NCBI GenBank assembly: GCA_947476465.1
Contig: CANJQN010000041.1
Coordinates: 1-39,559, forward strand
Source: Comamonadaceae bacterium
GTDB lineage: Bacteria > Pseudomonadota > Gammaproteobacteria > Burkholderiales > Burkholderiaceae_C
Direction: 5' to 3'
Length of the DNA stretch: 39,559 nt
In this document: in pieces, positions 1 to 6,378 of the stretch
Position numbering within the stretch: position 1 is the stretch's first letter
Layout: the number at the start of each line of letters is the position of its first letter
Notes under the pieces: generated by a model
Seen by the model: the letters and a program-made list of their open reading frames with translations, nothing else
Told to the model about the DNA's origin: nothing
Databases searched by the model: none
Made by a program: the position numbers and the translations under genes

Positions 1-10
1 CAAAAATTTC

Positions 11-85
<75 letters not shown>

Positions 86-181
86 AAAATTCTTTGCAAA
101 ACTCTCGCGCGAACCCTGCAAAACCTTCGCAAAATCTTCGTGTTCAGCCGTGCCAAAAACTCATTCGTGCCAGTGATCGCA

Positions 182-255
182 TGGAGCGGGAGACGGGAAT
201 CGAACCCGCGTCATTAGCTTGGAAGGCTAGGGTTCTACCATTGAACTACTCCCGC
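182..255 (-). tRNA. tRNA-Gly (anticodon TCC)
   Basis: This 74-base cloverleaf has acceptor stem GCGGGAG/CTCCCGC, discriminator T and encoded CCA. The anticodon loop is CTTCCAA, giving TCC. The top pair of the anticodon stem is a C-A mismatch (CTAGC against GCTAA) and the first T-stem pair is G-T. The other stem pairs are regular. It lies between tRNA-Tyr and tRNA-Thr on the same strand, about 90 bases from each, so one precursor transcript is likely. Confidence 0.96.
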
Positions 256-343
256 ATCGGGCGTGTCCTCTGGCCCTCGGCAGGCTTCCTGCGCCACCAC
301 TCGATCACGTCAACACATTCGCCGCCAACACCCCAATAGGAGG

Positions 344-429
344 TGGTGGAGGAGGCTGGATTCGAACCAGCGTAGGCGTAAGCCAACAGATTTACAGTCT
401 GCCCCCTTTAGCCACTCGGGCACCCCTCC
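344..429 (-). tRNA. tRNA-Tyr (anticodon GTA)
   Basis: This 86-base class II tRNA has a long variable arm. The acceptor stem is GGAGGGG/CTCCTCC with one G-T pair. The anticodon loop is TGTAAAT, giving GTA. The T arm contains TTCGAAT, and CCA is encoded. It is first in the minus-strand Tyr-Gly-Thr cluster and follows ung, about 85 bases downstream of the ung stop. Confidence 0.96.
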
Positions 430-515
430 GGCGAACCTCAGACTATAGCACTGTTGCAAGTCGCCTCCACCGCCAGCTGCTGTGCCAGGGCAAAAAGCCG
501 GCCCTCCCGCGCGGC

Positions 516-1307
516 TCAAGACCGAAGCACGGGCGGCCCAAGTGGGGACGACCCGTGGGGCACTGCCAGGAACACTCCAGGATGCCCGCGATCGGCCAGC
601 CACTGGCCGGCCATCACGAAATGCCCACACCCAAGAAAGGGTACCGGGGGTCGCAACGCCGACAGCGGAGACGGGTGGTTGGCCTGCAACACCAGGGCTT
701 GCCGGCCATTCGCGGCGGCATGCGCCTCGATCAGGCCGCACTTGGCCTGGGCGTGGGCGCCCCACAGCAGGTAGGCACAGGGCGAGGCGGTGGCCGCGAT
801 CCGGGCCAGGAGCGCATCGGTCAGCTGCTCCCAGCCCTTGCGGGCATGGCTGGCCGGCAGGCCCTCCTCGACCGTGAGGCAGGTATTGAGCAGCAGCACG
901 CCGCGCCCGGCCCACTCGGCCAGCGAGCCGTTCGCTGGCGCGGCGCCCAGCTCCTTGAAGATGTTGCGCAGCGAAGGCGGTAGCTTGACGCCTGGCGCCA
1001 CCGAGAACGCCAGGCCTTCGGCCTGGCCCCGGCCATGGTAGGGGTCCTGTCCGAGGATCACCACGCGCACCTGGCTTAGCGGGGTCAGCTCGAGCGCCCG
1101 CAACGGCTGCGGCGGAAACACGGTCGCGCCGGCCGCCAGGCGCGTGCGCATGAACGCAGCCAAGGACTGCCCGGCCTGGCTCGCGAAAAACGCGTCCATC
1201 GTGGGCTGCCAGTCGGGTGCCACCGACCAGGTCTGGGGCGACCACGCCAAGAGGCGATCAGGCGCAGGTGCCTCTAAGGCCAGCGCGGTTTGCGCGTTCG
1301 GGCTCAT
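516..1307 (-). CDS. ung: Uracil-DNA glycosylase
   Basis: Family 1 uracil-DNA glycosylase, which removes uracil from DNA as the first step of base excision repair. The 263-residue product carries the water-activating motif GQDPYHG at residues 86-92 (catalytic Asp88) and the minor-groove loop NHPSPLSA at about 210-217 (His211). The Leu insertion region and the LPPSLRNIFKEL helix are also present. The usual C-terminal ending (PIDW or PVDW) is not seen; the tail instead ends in a Pro/Gly/Ser-rich stretch. The gene starts 14 bases after the trpC stop, so it is probably the last cistron of the trpEGDC transcript, before the tRNA cluster. Confidence 0.95.
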   Translation of the reverse strand: MSPNAQTALALEAPAPDRLLAWSPQTWSVAPDWQPTMDAFFASQAGQSLAAFMRTRLAAGATVFPPQPLRALELTPLSQVRVVILGQDPYHGRGQAEGLAFSVAPGVKLPPSLRNIFKELGAAPANGSLAEWAGRGVLLLNTCLTVEEGLPASHARKGWEQLTDALLARIAATASPCAYLLWGAHAQAKCGLIEAHAAANGRQALVLQANHPSPLSALRPPVPFLGCGHFVMAGQWLADRGHPGVFLAVPHGSSPLGPPVLRS

Positions 1308-1321
1308 CGGCCGGCCGGCCT

Positions 1322-2113
1322 TCAGCTGGCGAACAGCGCAGCCAGCGCCTGGCCTGGGTCGGGCGCGCGCATGAATGCTTCGCCGACGAGAAAGGCATGC
1401 ACGCCGGCGGCGCGCATCTTCTGGACATCGGCGCGCAGGGCAATGCCCGACTCGGTCACGAGCAGGCGGTCGGCCGGCACCTGGGCCAGCAGCAACAAAG
1501 TGGTGTCGAGCGAGACCTCGAAGCTGCGCAGGTTGCGGTTGTTGATGCCCACCAGCGGCGTTTTCAAGCGCAGCGCGCGCTCGAGTTCGGCGCCGTCGTG
1601 CACCTCCACCAGAACCGCCATGTCCAGGCTGCGGGCGATGCCCTCCAGCTCAGCCATCTGCGCGTCCGAGAGGCAGGCGGCGATCAGCAGGATGCAGTCG
1701 GCGCCCATGGCGCGCGACTCGTACACCTGATAGGGATCGACCATGAAATCCTTGCGCAGCACCGGCAGGTCGCAGGAGGCGCGCGCCTGCTTGAGGTCGT
1801 CGGGCTGGCCCTGGAAGAACTGGCGATCGGTCAGTACGGACAGGCACGCAGCACCATGCTCGGCATAGCTCTGGGCGATGTCGGCGGGGACGAAGTCGGC
1901 GCGGATCACGCCCTTGCTGGGGCTGGCCTTCTTGATCTCGGCAATGACGGCGCTGTGGCCCGCCGCGATCTTGCGGCGCAGCGCGCCGACAAAGTCGCGA
2001 GTCAGCACTCGGCTCTCGGCGTCGGCGCGCATGGCTTCGAGCGACACCCTCTGGCGAGCAGCCGCGACTTCCTCGTGCTTGACGGCCACGATCTTTTGCA
2101 GGATGTCGGACAT
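1322..2113 (-). CDS. trpC: Indole-3-glycerol phosphate synthase
   Basis: Catalyses ring closure of carboxyphenylamino-deoxyribulose phosphate to indole-3-glycerol phosphate in tryptophan synthesis. The 263 residues match the single-domain TIM-barrel enzyme. Visible motifs are IAEIKKASPSKG near residue 57 (catalytic Glu and Lys), VLRKDFMVDPYQ (catalytic Lys), GINNRNL and LVTESGI. No fused TrpF domain is present. It begins 3 bases after the trpD stop and precedes ung by 14 bases. Confidence 0.97.
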   Translation of the reverse strand: MSDILQKIVAVKHEEVAAARQRVSLEAMRADAESRVLTRDFVGALRRKIAAGHSAVIAEIKKASPSKGVIRADFVPADIAQSYAEHGAACLSVLTDRQFFQGQPDDLKQARASCDLPVLRKDFMVDPYQVYESRAMGADCILLIAACLSDAQMAELEGIARSLDMAVLVEVHDGAELERALRLKTPLVGINNRNLRSFEVSLDTTLLLLAQVPADRLLVTESGIALRADVQKMRAAGVHAFLVGEAFMRAPDPGQALAALFAS

Positions 2114-2116
2114 GGA

Positions 2117-3148
2117 TCAGCCTTTCAGGCGCTCTGACACTTCGATGAGCTGCGTGAGGCGGGCCCTGGCCGCGCCGGACTCCAGCGCCCCGCGTGCCAG
2201 CCCGATGCCGTCCGCAATGCAGTCGGCCACGTTCGCGGCATAGAGCGCCGCACCTGCGTTGAGCAGCACGATGTCCCGAGCCGGGCCGGGCCGATTGTCC
2301 AGCACACCCAGCAACATGACGCGTGACTGCTCGGGCGTCTCGACCTTGAGCGCGCGGTTGCTGGCCATCTGGAAGCCGAAGTCCTCCGGGTGAACCTCGT
2401 ATTCGGTGACCTGCCCGTTTTTGAGCTCACCCACCATGGTGGCGCCACCCAGGCTGACCTCGTCCAGGCCGTCGCGGCCATAGACCACCAACGCATGCTC
2501 GGCGCCCAGGCGCTGCAGCGCCCGCACCTGGATGCCCACCAGGTCGGGATGGAACACGCCCATCAGGATGTTGGGCGCCCCGGCCGGATTGGTCAGCGGC
2601 CCGAGGATGTTGAAGATGGTGCGCACGCCCATCTCCTTGCGCACCGGCGCCACGTTCTTCATGGCCGGATGGTGGTTGGGCGCGAACATGAAGCCGATGC
2701 CGACCTCGGCCACGCAACGCGCGATGGCCTCGGGTGACAGGTTGATGTTCAGGCCCAGGCTTTCCAGCACGTCGGCGCTGCCCGACTTGCTGCTCACGCT
2801 GCGCCCGCCATGCTTGCTGACCTTGGCGCCCGCCGCGGCGGCGACGAACATCGAACAGGTGGAGATGTTGAAGGTGTGCGAACCGTCGCCGCCGGTGCCC
2901 ACGATGTCCACCAGATGGGTCTTGTCGGCGATGTTCACCTTCGTGGAGAACTCGCGCATGACCTGCGCGGCGGCGGTGATCTCGCCGATGGTCTCCTTTT
3001 TCACGCGAAGGCCGGTGACGATGGCCGCGGTCATCACCGGCGACAGCTCGCCGTTCATGACCAGCCGCATGAGGTGGAGCATCTCGTCGTGGAAGATCTC
3101 GCGGTGCTCGATGGTGCGCTGCAGCGCTTCCTGGGGGGTAATGGGCAT
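2117..3148 (-). CDS. trpD: Anthranilate phosphoribosyltransferase
   Basis: Transfers phosphoribosyl from PRPP to anthranilate. The chosen ATG at 3148 is preceded by CCAGGAG at a suitable distance and gives 343 residues starting MPITPQEALQ, the usual family length. The frame stays open about 145 codons further upstream, but that part is antisense or out-of-frame to trpG and is not family-like. Motifs seen are the PRPP-binding GTGGDGSHTFNIST region, KHGGRSVSSKSGSADVLE, and the NHHPAMKNVAPVRKEMGVRT segment. trpG stops 26 bases upstream and trpC starts 3 bases downstream, so the genes are probably co-transcribed. Confidence 0.96.
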   Translation of the reverse strand: MPITPQEALQRTIEHREIFHDEMLHLMRLVMNGELSPVMTAAIVTGLRVKKETIGEITAAAQVMREFSTKVNIADKTHLVDIVGTGGDGSHTFNISTCSMFVAAAAGAKVSKHGGRSVSSKSGSADVLESLGLNINLSPEAIARCVAEVGIGFMFAPNHHPAMKNVAPVRKEMGVRTIFNILGPLTNPAGAPNILMGVFHPDLVGIQVRALQRLGAEHALVVYGRDGLDEVSLGGATMVGELKNGQVTEYEVHPEDFGFQMASNRALKVETPEQSRVMLLGVLDNRPGPARDIVLLNAGAALYAANVADCIADGIGLARGALESGAARARLTQLIEVSERLKG

Positions 3149-3174
3149 GGGGGTCTCCTGGCGGGGTCCGTGGC

Positions 3175-3744
3175 TCACTTCTGGTCGAGGAAGTTCTTGA
3201 GCATCGCGTGTCCGTGCTCGGTGAGGATGGACTCGGGATGGAACTGCACCCCTTGAATGGCCAGCTCGCGGTGGCGCACGCCCATGATCTCGGCGTCGTC
3301 GGTCCAGGCCGTGATCTCCAACTGCGCCGGGCAGCTCGCACGCTCGATCGACAGCGAGTGATAACGGTTGACGGTAAAGCGTCTGGGCAGGCCACTGAAC
3401 ACGCCCTGTTGCGTGGTCTCGATCTCGCTGGTCTTGCCGTGCATCAGTTGCTGCGCGCGAATGATGCGCCCGCCAAAGGCCGCGCCAATGCCCTGGTGGC
3501 CCAGGCAGACACCCAAAATGGGGAGCTTGCCCGCGAAATGGCGGATGGCGGCCACCGAGATGCCGGCTTCGGCCGGCGAGCACGGGCCGGGCGAGACCAC
3601 CAGCCGATCGGGCCGGCGCTCGGCGATGCCCTCCAGCGTGATCTCGTCGTTGCGAAACACCTCCACCTGGGCACCGAGCTCGCCAAAGTACTGCACCAGG
3701 TTGTAGGTGAAGCTGTCGTAGTTGTCGATCATCAAGAGTTTCAT
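3175..3744 (-). CDS. trpG: Anthranilate synthase glutamine amidotransferase subunit
   Basis: Class I glutamine amidotransferase that supplies ammonia to TrpE for anthranilate formation. It may also serve aminodeoxychorismate synthase, as TrpG/PabA proteins often do. The 189 residues show DNYDSFTYNL at the start, SPGPCSPAEAG, the nucleophile elbow GVCLGHQ (Cys80), and the catalytic HPES (His169, Glu171). Its start has only a weak ribosome site. A 166-base gap containing a strong palindrome separates it from trpE, so expression may differ from that of trpE. Confidence 0.95.
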   Translation of the reverse strand: MKLLMIDNYDSFTYNLVQYFGELGAQVEVFRNDEITLEGIAERRPDRLVVSPGPCSPAEAGISVAAIRHFAGKLPILGVCLGHQGIGAAFGGRIIRAQQLMHGKTSEIETTQQGVFSGLPRRFTVNRYHSLSIERASCPAQLEITAWTDDAEIMGVRHRELAIQGVQFHPESILTEHGHAMLKNFLDQK

Positions 3745-3823
3745 GGTGTCATGACCCCCACGCTTGTCATTTCATGTACTGCGCTGGTCGGGCCGCAGTC
3801 GCAGCCAGCGGCTCTTCGTGCCG

Positions 3824-3875
3824 TCCAAGCCTGCGCAGGCAGGCTTGGAGCCGCGGCACTCAGCCCCTCAGGGGC
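3824..3875. repeat. Intergenic palindromes between trpE and trpG
   Basis: Bases 3824-3849 form an exact inverted repeat. The arms are 11 bp (TCCAAGCCTGC and its complement) around a 4-base loop GCAG. A second small hairpin, GCCCC-TCA-GGGGC, follows at 3863-3875. The 166-base gap (3745-3910) otherwise shows no gene. There is no T-run, so these are more likely an intergenic repeat or a transcript-processing or pausing hairpin than a classical intrinsic terminator. They would sit in the trpE-trpG mRNA. Confidence 0.6.
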
Positions 3876-3910
3876 GCGAGCTTGCTTGAGGCGGCTCGGC
3901 GCGGCGCTCA

Positions 3911-5425
3911 TCACTCCAGCCCTTCCTCGACCAACTCCGATGCCCGCAGCAGCGCCCTCGCCTTGGCTTCCGTTTCCTTCCACTCCAGCTCGGGCACGGA
4001 GTCGGCCACCACGCCGGCCGCGGCCTGCACGTAGAGCATCTGGTCTTTCACGATGCCGGTGCGGATGGCAATGGCCACATCCATGTCGCCGGCGTAGCTC
4101 AGATACCCGCAGGCGCCGCCGTACAGGCCCCGCTTGCTCGGCTCGAGCTGGTCGATCAGCTCCATCGCATGCACCTTGGGCGCCCCGGTCAGGGTGCCGG
4201 CCGGGAAGGTGGCGCGCAGCACGTCCATGTTGCTCATGCCTTCGTTGAGGATGCCCTCGACGTTGCTCACGATGTGCATCACATGGCTGTAGCGCTCGAC
4301 CGCGAAGGCCTCGGTCACCTTGACGCTGCCGGTGCGAGCGATCCGGCCGATGTCGTTGCGCGCCAGGTCGATCAGCATGACGTGTTCGGCCCGCTCCTTG
4401 GGGTCGGCCAGCAGCTCCTGCTCGACGGCCTTGTCATGCTCGGGCGAGGTGCCGCGGGCACGCGTGCCGGCCAGCGGCCGGATGGTGATCTTCTGGCCCT
4501 GCGCCGTCTGCTCCTGGCGCACCAGGATCTCCGGCGAGGCGCCGACCACGTGGAAATCATCCCCGGCCGCCCCGCTGAAGTTGTAGTAGTACATGTAGGG
4601 GCTGGGATTGAGCGAGCGCAGCGCGCGGTACAGCGACAACGGCGACTCGGTGTAGCGCTTCTTGATGCGCTGGCCGACCTGCACCTGCATGAAGTCGCCG
4701 GCGGCGATCAGCTCCTTGGCCCGCGTCACCGCGCTCAGGTAGTCCGCCTGGGCAAATTCGCGTTCGGCCGGGTGGGTCTGGGTCTGCTTGAGGGTGGGCA
4801 CGCTGACCGAATATTTCAGCTGCTCCTTGAGCTCGTGCAGCCGCTCCTTGGCGTTGGCATAGGCCTCGGGCTGGGTGGGATCGGCATAGACGATCAGGTG
4901 CAGCTTGCCCGAGAGGTTGTCGATGACGGCCAGCTCTTCGCATTGCAGCAGCAGGATGTCGGGGCAGTGCAGGGTGTCGGGCGGGCAGCTGTTTTCCAGC
5001 TTCTTCTCGATGTGGCGCACGGTGTCGTAGCCAAAGTAGCCAGCCAAGCCGCCGCAAAAACGCGGCAAACCGGGCCGCAGGGCCACCTTGAAGCGCTTCT
5101 GGTAGGCCTCGATGAAGTCCAGCGGATTGCCGCGGTCGGTCTCCACGACCTGGCCGTCGCGCACCACCTCGGTCTTGGCGTCGGCGCCAAAACCGCTGGC
5201 GCGCAGCAATGTGCGCGCCGGCAGGCCGATGAAGCTGTAGCGGCCGAAGCGCTCGCCGCCCACCACGGATTCCAGCAGGAAACTCAGGCGGCCGTCGCCA
5301 CGGGCGTGGGCCAGCTTCAGGTACAGGGACAGCGGGGTTTCGAGATCCGCGAAGGCCTCGGCGATGAGGGGAATGCGGTTGAAGCCCTGCAAGGCAAGAC
5401 TCTTGAATTCAAGTTCGGTGATCAC
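3911..5425 (-). CDS. trpE: Anthranilate synthase component I
   Basis: Converts chorismate and ammonia to anthranilate, the committed step of tryptophan synthesis. The start is the GTG at 5425, which has GGAGG seven bases upstream and gives 504 residues (VITELEFKSLALQGFN...). The longer open frame upstream overlaps the leader region and is rejected. The chorismate-binding domain is clear: LAGTRARGTSPEHD, the ELLADPKERAEHVMLIDLARND core, VERYSHVMHIVSNVEG, and FPAGTLTGAPKVHAMELI. The feedback-site region near the N-terminus is present. A short ORF with two Trp codons precedes it, consistent with attenuation control (inference). Confidence 0.96.
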   Translation of the reverse strand: MITELEFKSLALQGFNRIPLIAEAFADLETPLSLYLKLAHARGDGRLSFLLESVVGGERFGRYSFIGLPARTLLRASGFGADAKTEVVRDGQVVETDRGNPLDFIEAYQKRFKVALRPGLPRFCGGLAGYFGYDTVRHIEKKLENSCPPDTLHCPDILLLQCEELAVIDNLSGKLHLIVYADPTQPEAYANAKERLHELKEQLKYSVSVPTLKQTQTHPAEREFAQADYLSAVTRAKELIAAGDFMQVQVGQRIKKRYTESPLSLYRALRSLNPSPYMYYYNFSGAAGDDFHVVGASPEILVRQEQTAQGQKITIRPLAGTRARGTSPEHDKAVEQELLADPKERAEHVMLIDLARNDIGRIARTGSVKVTEAFAVERYSHVMHIVSNVEGILNEGMSNMDVLRATFPAGTLTGAPKVHAMELIDQLEPSKRGLYGGACGYLSYAGDMDVAIAIRTGIVKDQMLYVQAAAGVVADSVPELEWKETEAKARALLRASELVEEGLE

Positions 5426-5518
5426 GGGGTGAGCCTCCACAAGCTCGGCGGCACAAGGGCCGCGGGGTTCAATCCAACCCAGGAACTGGGCACGGGGGGC
5501 ACGGGCTGCCCCGTGCAA
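5426..5518 (-). promoter_or_regulatory. Candidate trp attenuator between trpL and trpE
   Basis: The transcript between the leader stop and trpE holds several overlapping complementary segments. GCACGGG pairs with CCCGTGC across a 4-base loop right after the leader stop. A second copy, CCCCGTGC, lies a few bases downstream and competes for the same partner. CCCAG-TTC-CTGGG forms a further hairpin. No U-run follows, so a classical intrinsic terminator is not evident. Control might act by pausing, Rho, or access to the trpE ribosome site. The function is inference. Confidence 0.4.
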
Positions 5519-5602
5519 TCAACAACGCGCGTTCGACGGCCTACGCCAGGGCCAGGCTCCCCGGCCGGAGCAGCCTGTCATCGTGGTGCGGTGGATAAAC
5601 AT
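5519..5602 (-). CDS. trpL: Candidate trp operon leader peptide
   Basis: A 27-codon ORF lies just upstream of trpE and reads MFIHRTTMTGCSGRGAWPWR, then RPSNARC and stop. Trp codons 17 and 19 (TGG CCC TGG) are rare in a short peptide and are what ribosome-mediated attenuation needs. A GC-rich imperfect hairpin precedes the Trp codons and further competing hairpins follow the stop. There is no ribosome site. A TACACT hexamer ends seven bases before the ATG, so translation may be leaderless. An internal ATG at codon 8 is an alternative start. The sequence is seen directly; the role is inferred from position and composition. Confidence 0.6.
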   Translation of the reverse strand: MFIHRTTMTGCSGRGAWPWRRPSNARC

Positions 5603-5609
5603 GGCGGCC

Positions 5610-5641
5610 AGTGTAGCAAACAGCCCAGCCTGCGGGGTCAA
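5610..5641 (-). promoter_or_regulatory. Candidate promoter of trpL-trpEGDC
   Basis: The minus strand shows TTGACC at 5641-5636 and TACACT at 5615-5610, 20 bases apart, with an extended-type TGC before the -10. The -35-like element overlaps the gph stop codon. Spacing is longer than the ideal 17, so recognition may rely on the extended -10. Confidence 0.4.
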
Positions 5642-6318
5642 GCGCCAGCGCCTACCGGCGGCAGGATCCGGGCGATCGAATCGACGAAACCATCGGCATC
5701 GACCGCGTGCACCGTCTGGCCGTGGTTGTAGCCGTAGGTGACCAGCACCACCGGGCAGCCGGCGGCGCGGGCGGCCTGGGCGTCGTTGGTGGAGTCGCCC
5801 ACCACCAGGGTGCGGCCAGGCATGGCGCCCAGGGCTTCGCAGGCCTTCAGGAGTGGCAGCGGATCGGGTTTGCGCCGCTCGAAAGCGTCGCCGCCGTAGA
5901 CCACATCGAAAAACGCCAGCAGATCTTTGCCCTGCAGCAGGTCGCGCGCGAAGCGGCCCGGCTTGTTGGTCACGCAGGCCAGCGGCAGCCCGCGCGCACG
6001 CAGCGCCTGCACACCCTCGCGCGCGCCGGGGTACACCTCGGCGTGCCGGCCGTTGACGCGGTCGTAGTGGCGCTGGTAGTGCGCCCAGGCCTGATCGTAA
6101 AGCTGCGACGCGCCACCCACGGCTTGCAAGGCCGCGCGGATCAGGTGCTCCGAGCCCTTGCCGACCATGCTTTCGATGGCTGGCCGCGCCAGCGCGGGCA
6201 GCGACAGATCGTCCAGCGTGGCGTTCAAGGCCACCACAAAATCGCCCAGGGTGTCCACCAGCGTGCCGTCGAGGTCGATGATGGCGGCCTGCCACGCGAT
6301 GTCATTGAAGCGGAACAT
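5638..6318 (-). CDS. gph: Phosphoglycolate phosphatase
   Basis: HAD-superfamily phosphatase expected to hydrolyse 2-phosphoglycolate, a product of DNA repair and oxygenase side reactions. The 226 residues show the nucleophile motif IIDLDGTLVDT (Asp15, Asp17), the conserved TNKPGR motif II, the Lys-containing RRKPDPLPLLK motif III, and VVGDSTNDAQAARAAG (acidic motif IV). The start lacks a ribosome site; CACACT ends seven bases upstream. gph stands directly before trpE in many Burkholderiales, and here its stop overlaps the putative trp promoter. A related HAD substrate cannot be excluded. Confidence 0.92.
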   Translation of the reverse strand: MFRFNDIAWQAAIIDLDGTLVDTLGDFVVALNATLDDLSLPALARPAIESMVGKGSEHLIRAALQAVGGASQLYDQAWAHYQRHYDRVNGRHAEVYPGAREGVQALRARGLPLACVTNKPGRFARDLLQGKDLLAFFDVVYGGDAFERRKPDPLPLLKACEALGAMPGRTLVVGDSTNDAQAARAAGCPVVLVTYGYNHGQTVHAVDADGFVDSIARILPPVGAGA

Positions 6319-6378
6319 GGCGGGCAGTGTGCACTATCGCACCGGCCCAGCTCCGCGCCCTGCGCACCGCGCGCTTGC

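Noticed and set aside
3149..3583. N-terminal extension of the trpD frame
   Set aside because: It lies within trpG in another frame, and the ATG at 3148 with CCAGGAG gives the normal family length.
3745..3910. Possible missing gene (for example chorismate mutase) between trpE and trpG
   Set aside because: The gap is too short, has no coding frame with family motifs, and is dominated by palindromes.
4169..5731. A 520-codon open frame opposite trpE
   Set aside because: Antisense to trpE with shadow-type composition; trpE motifs are unambiguous.
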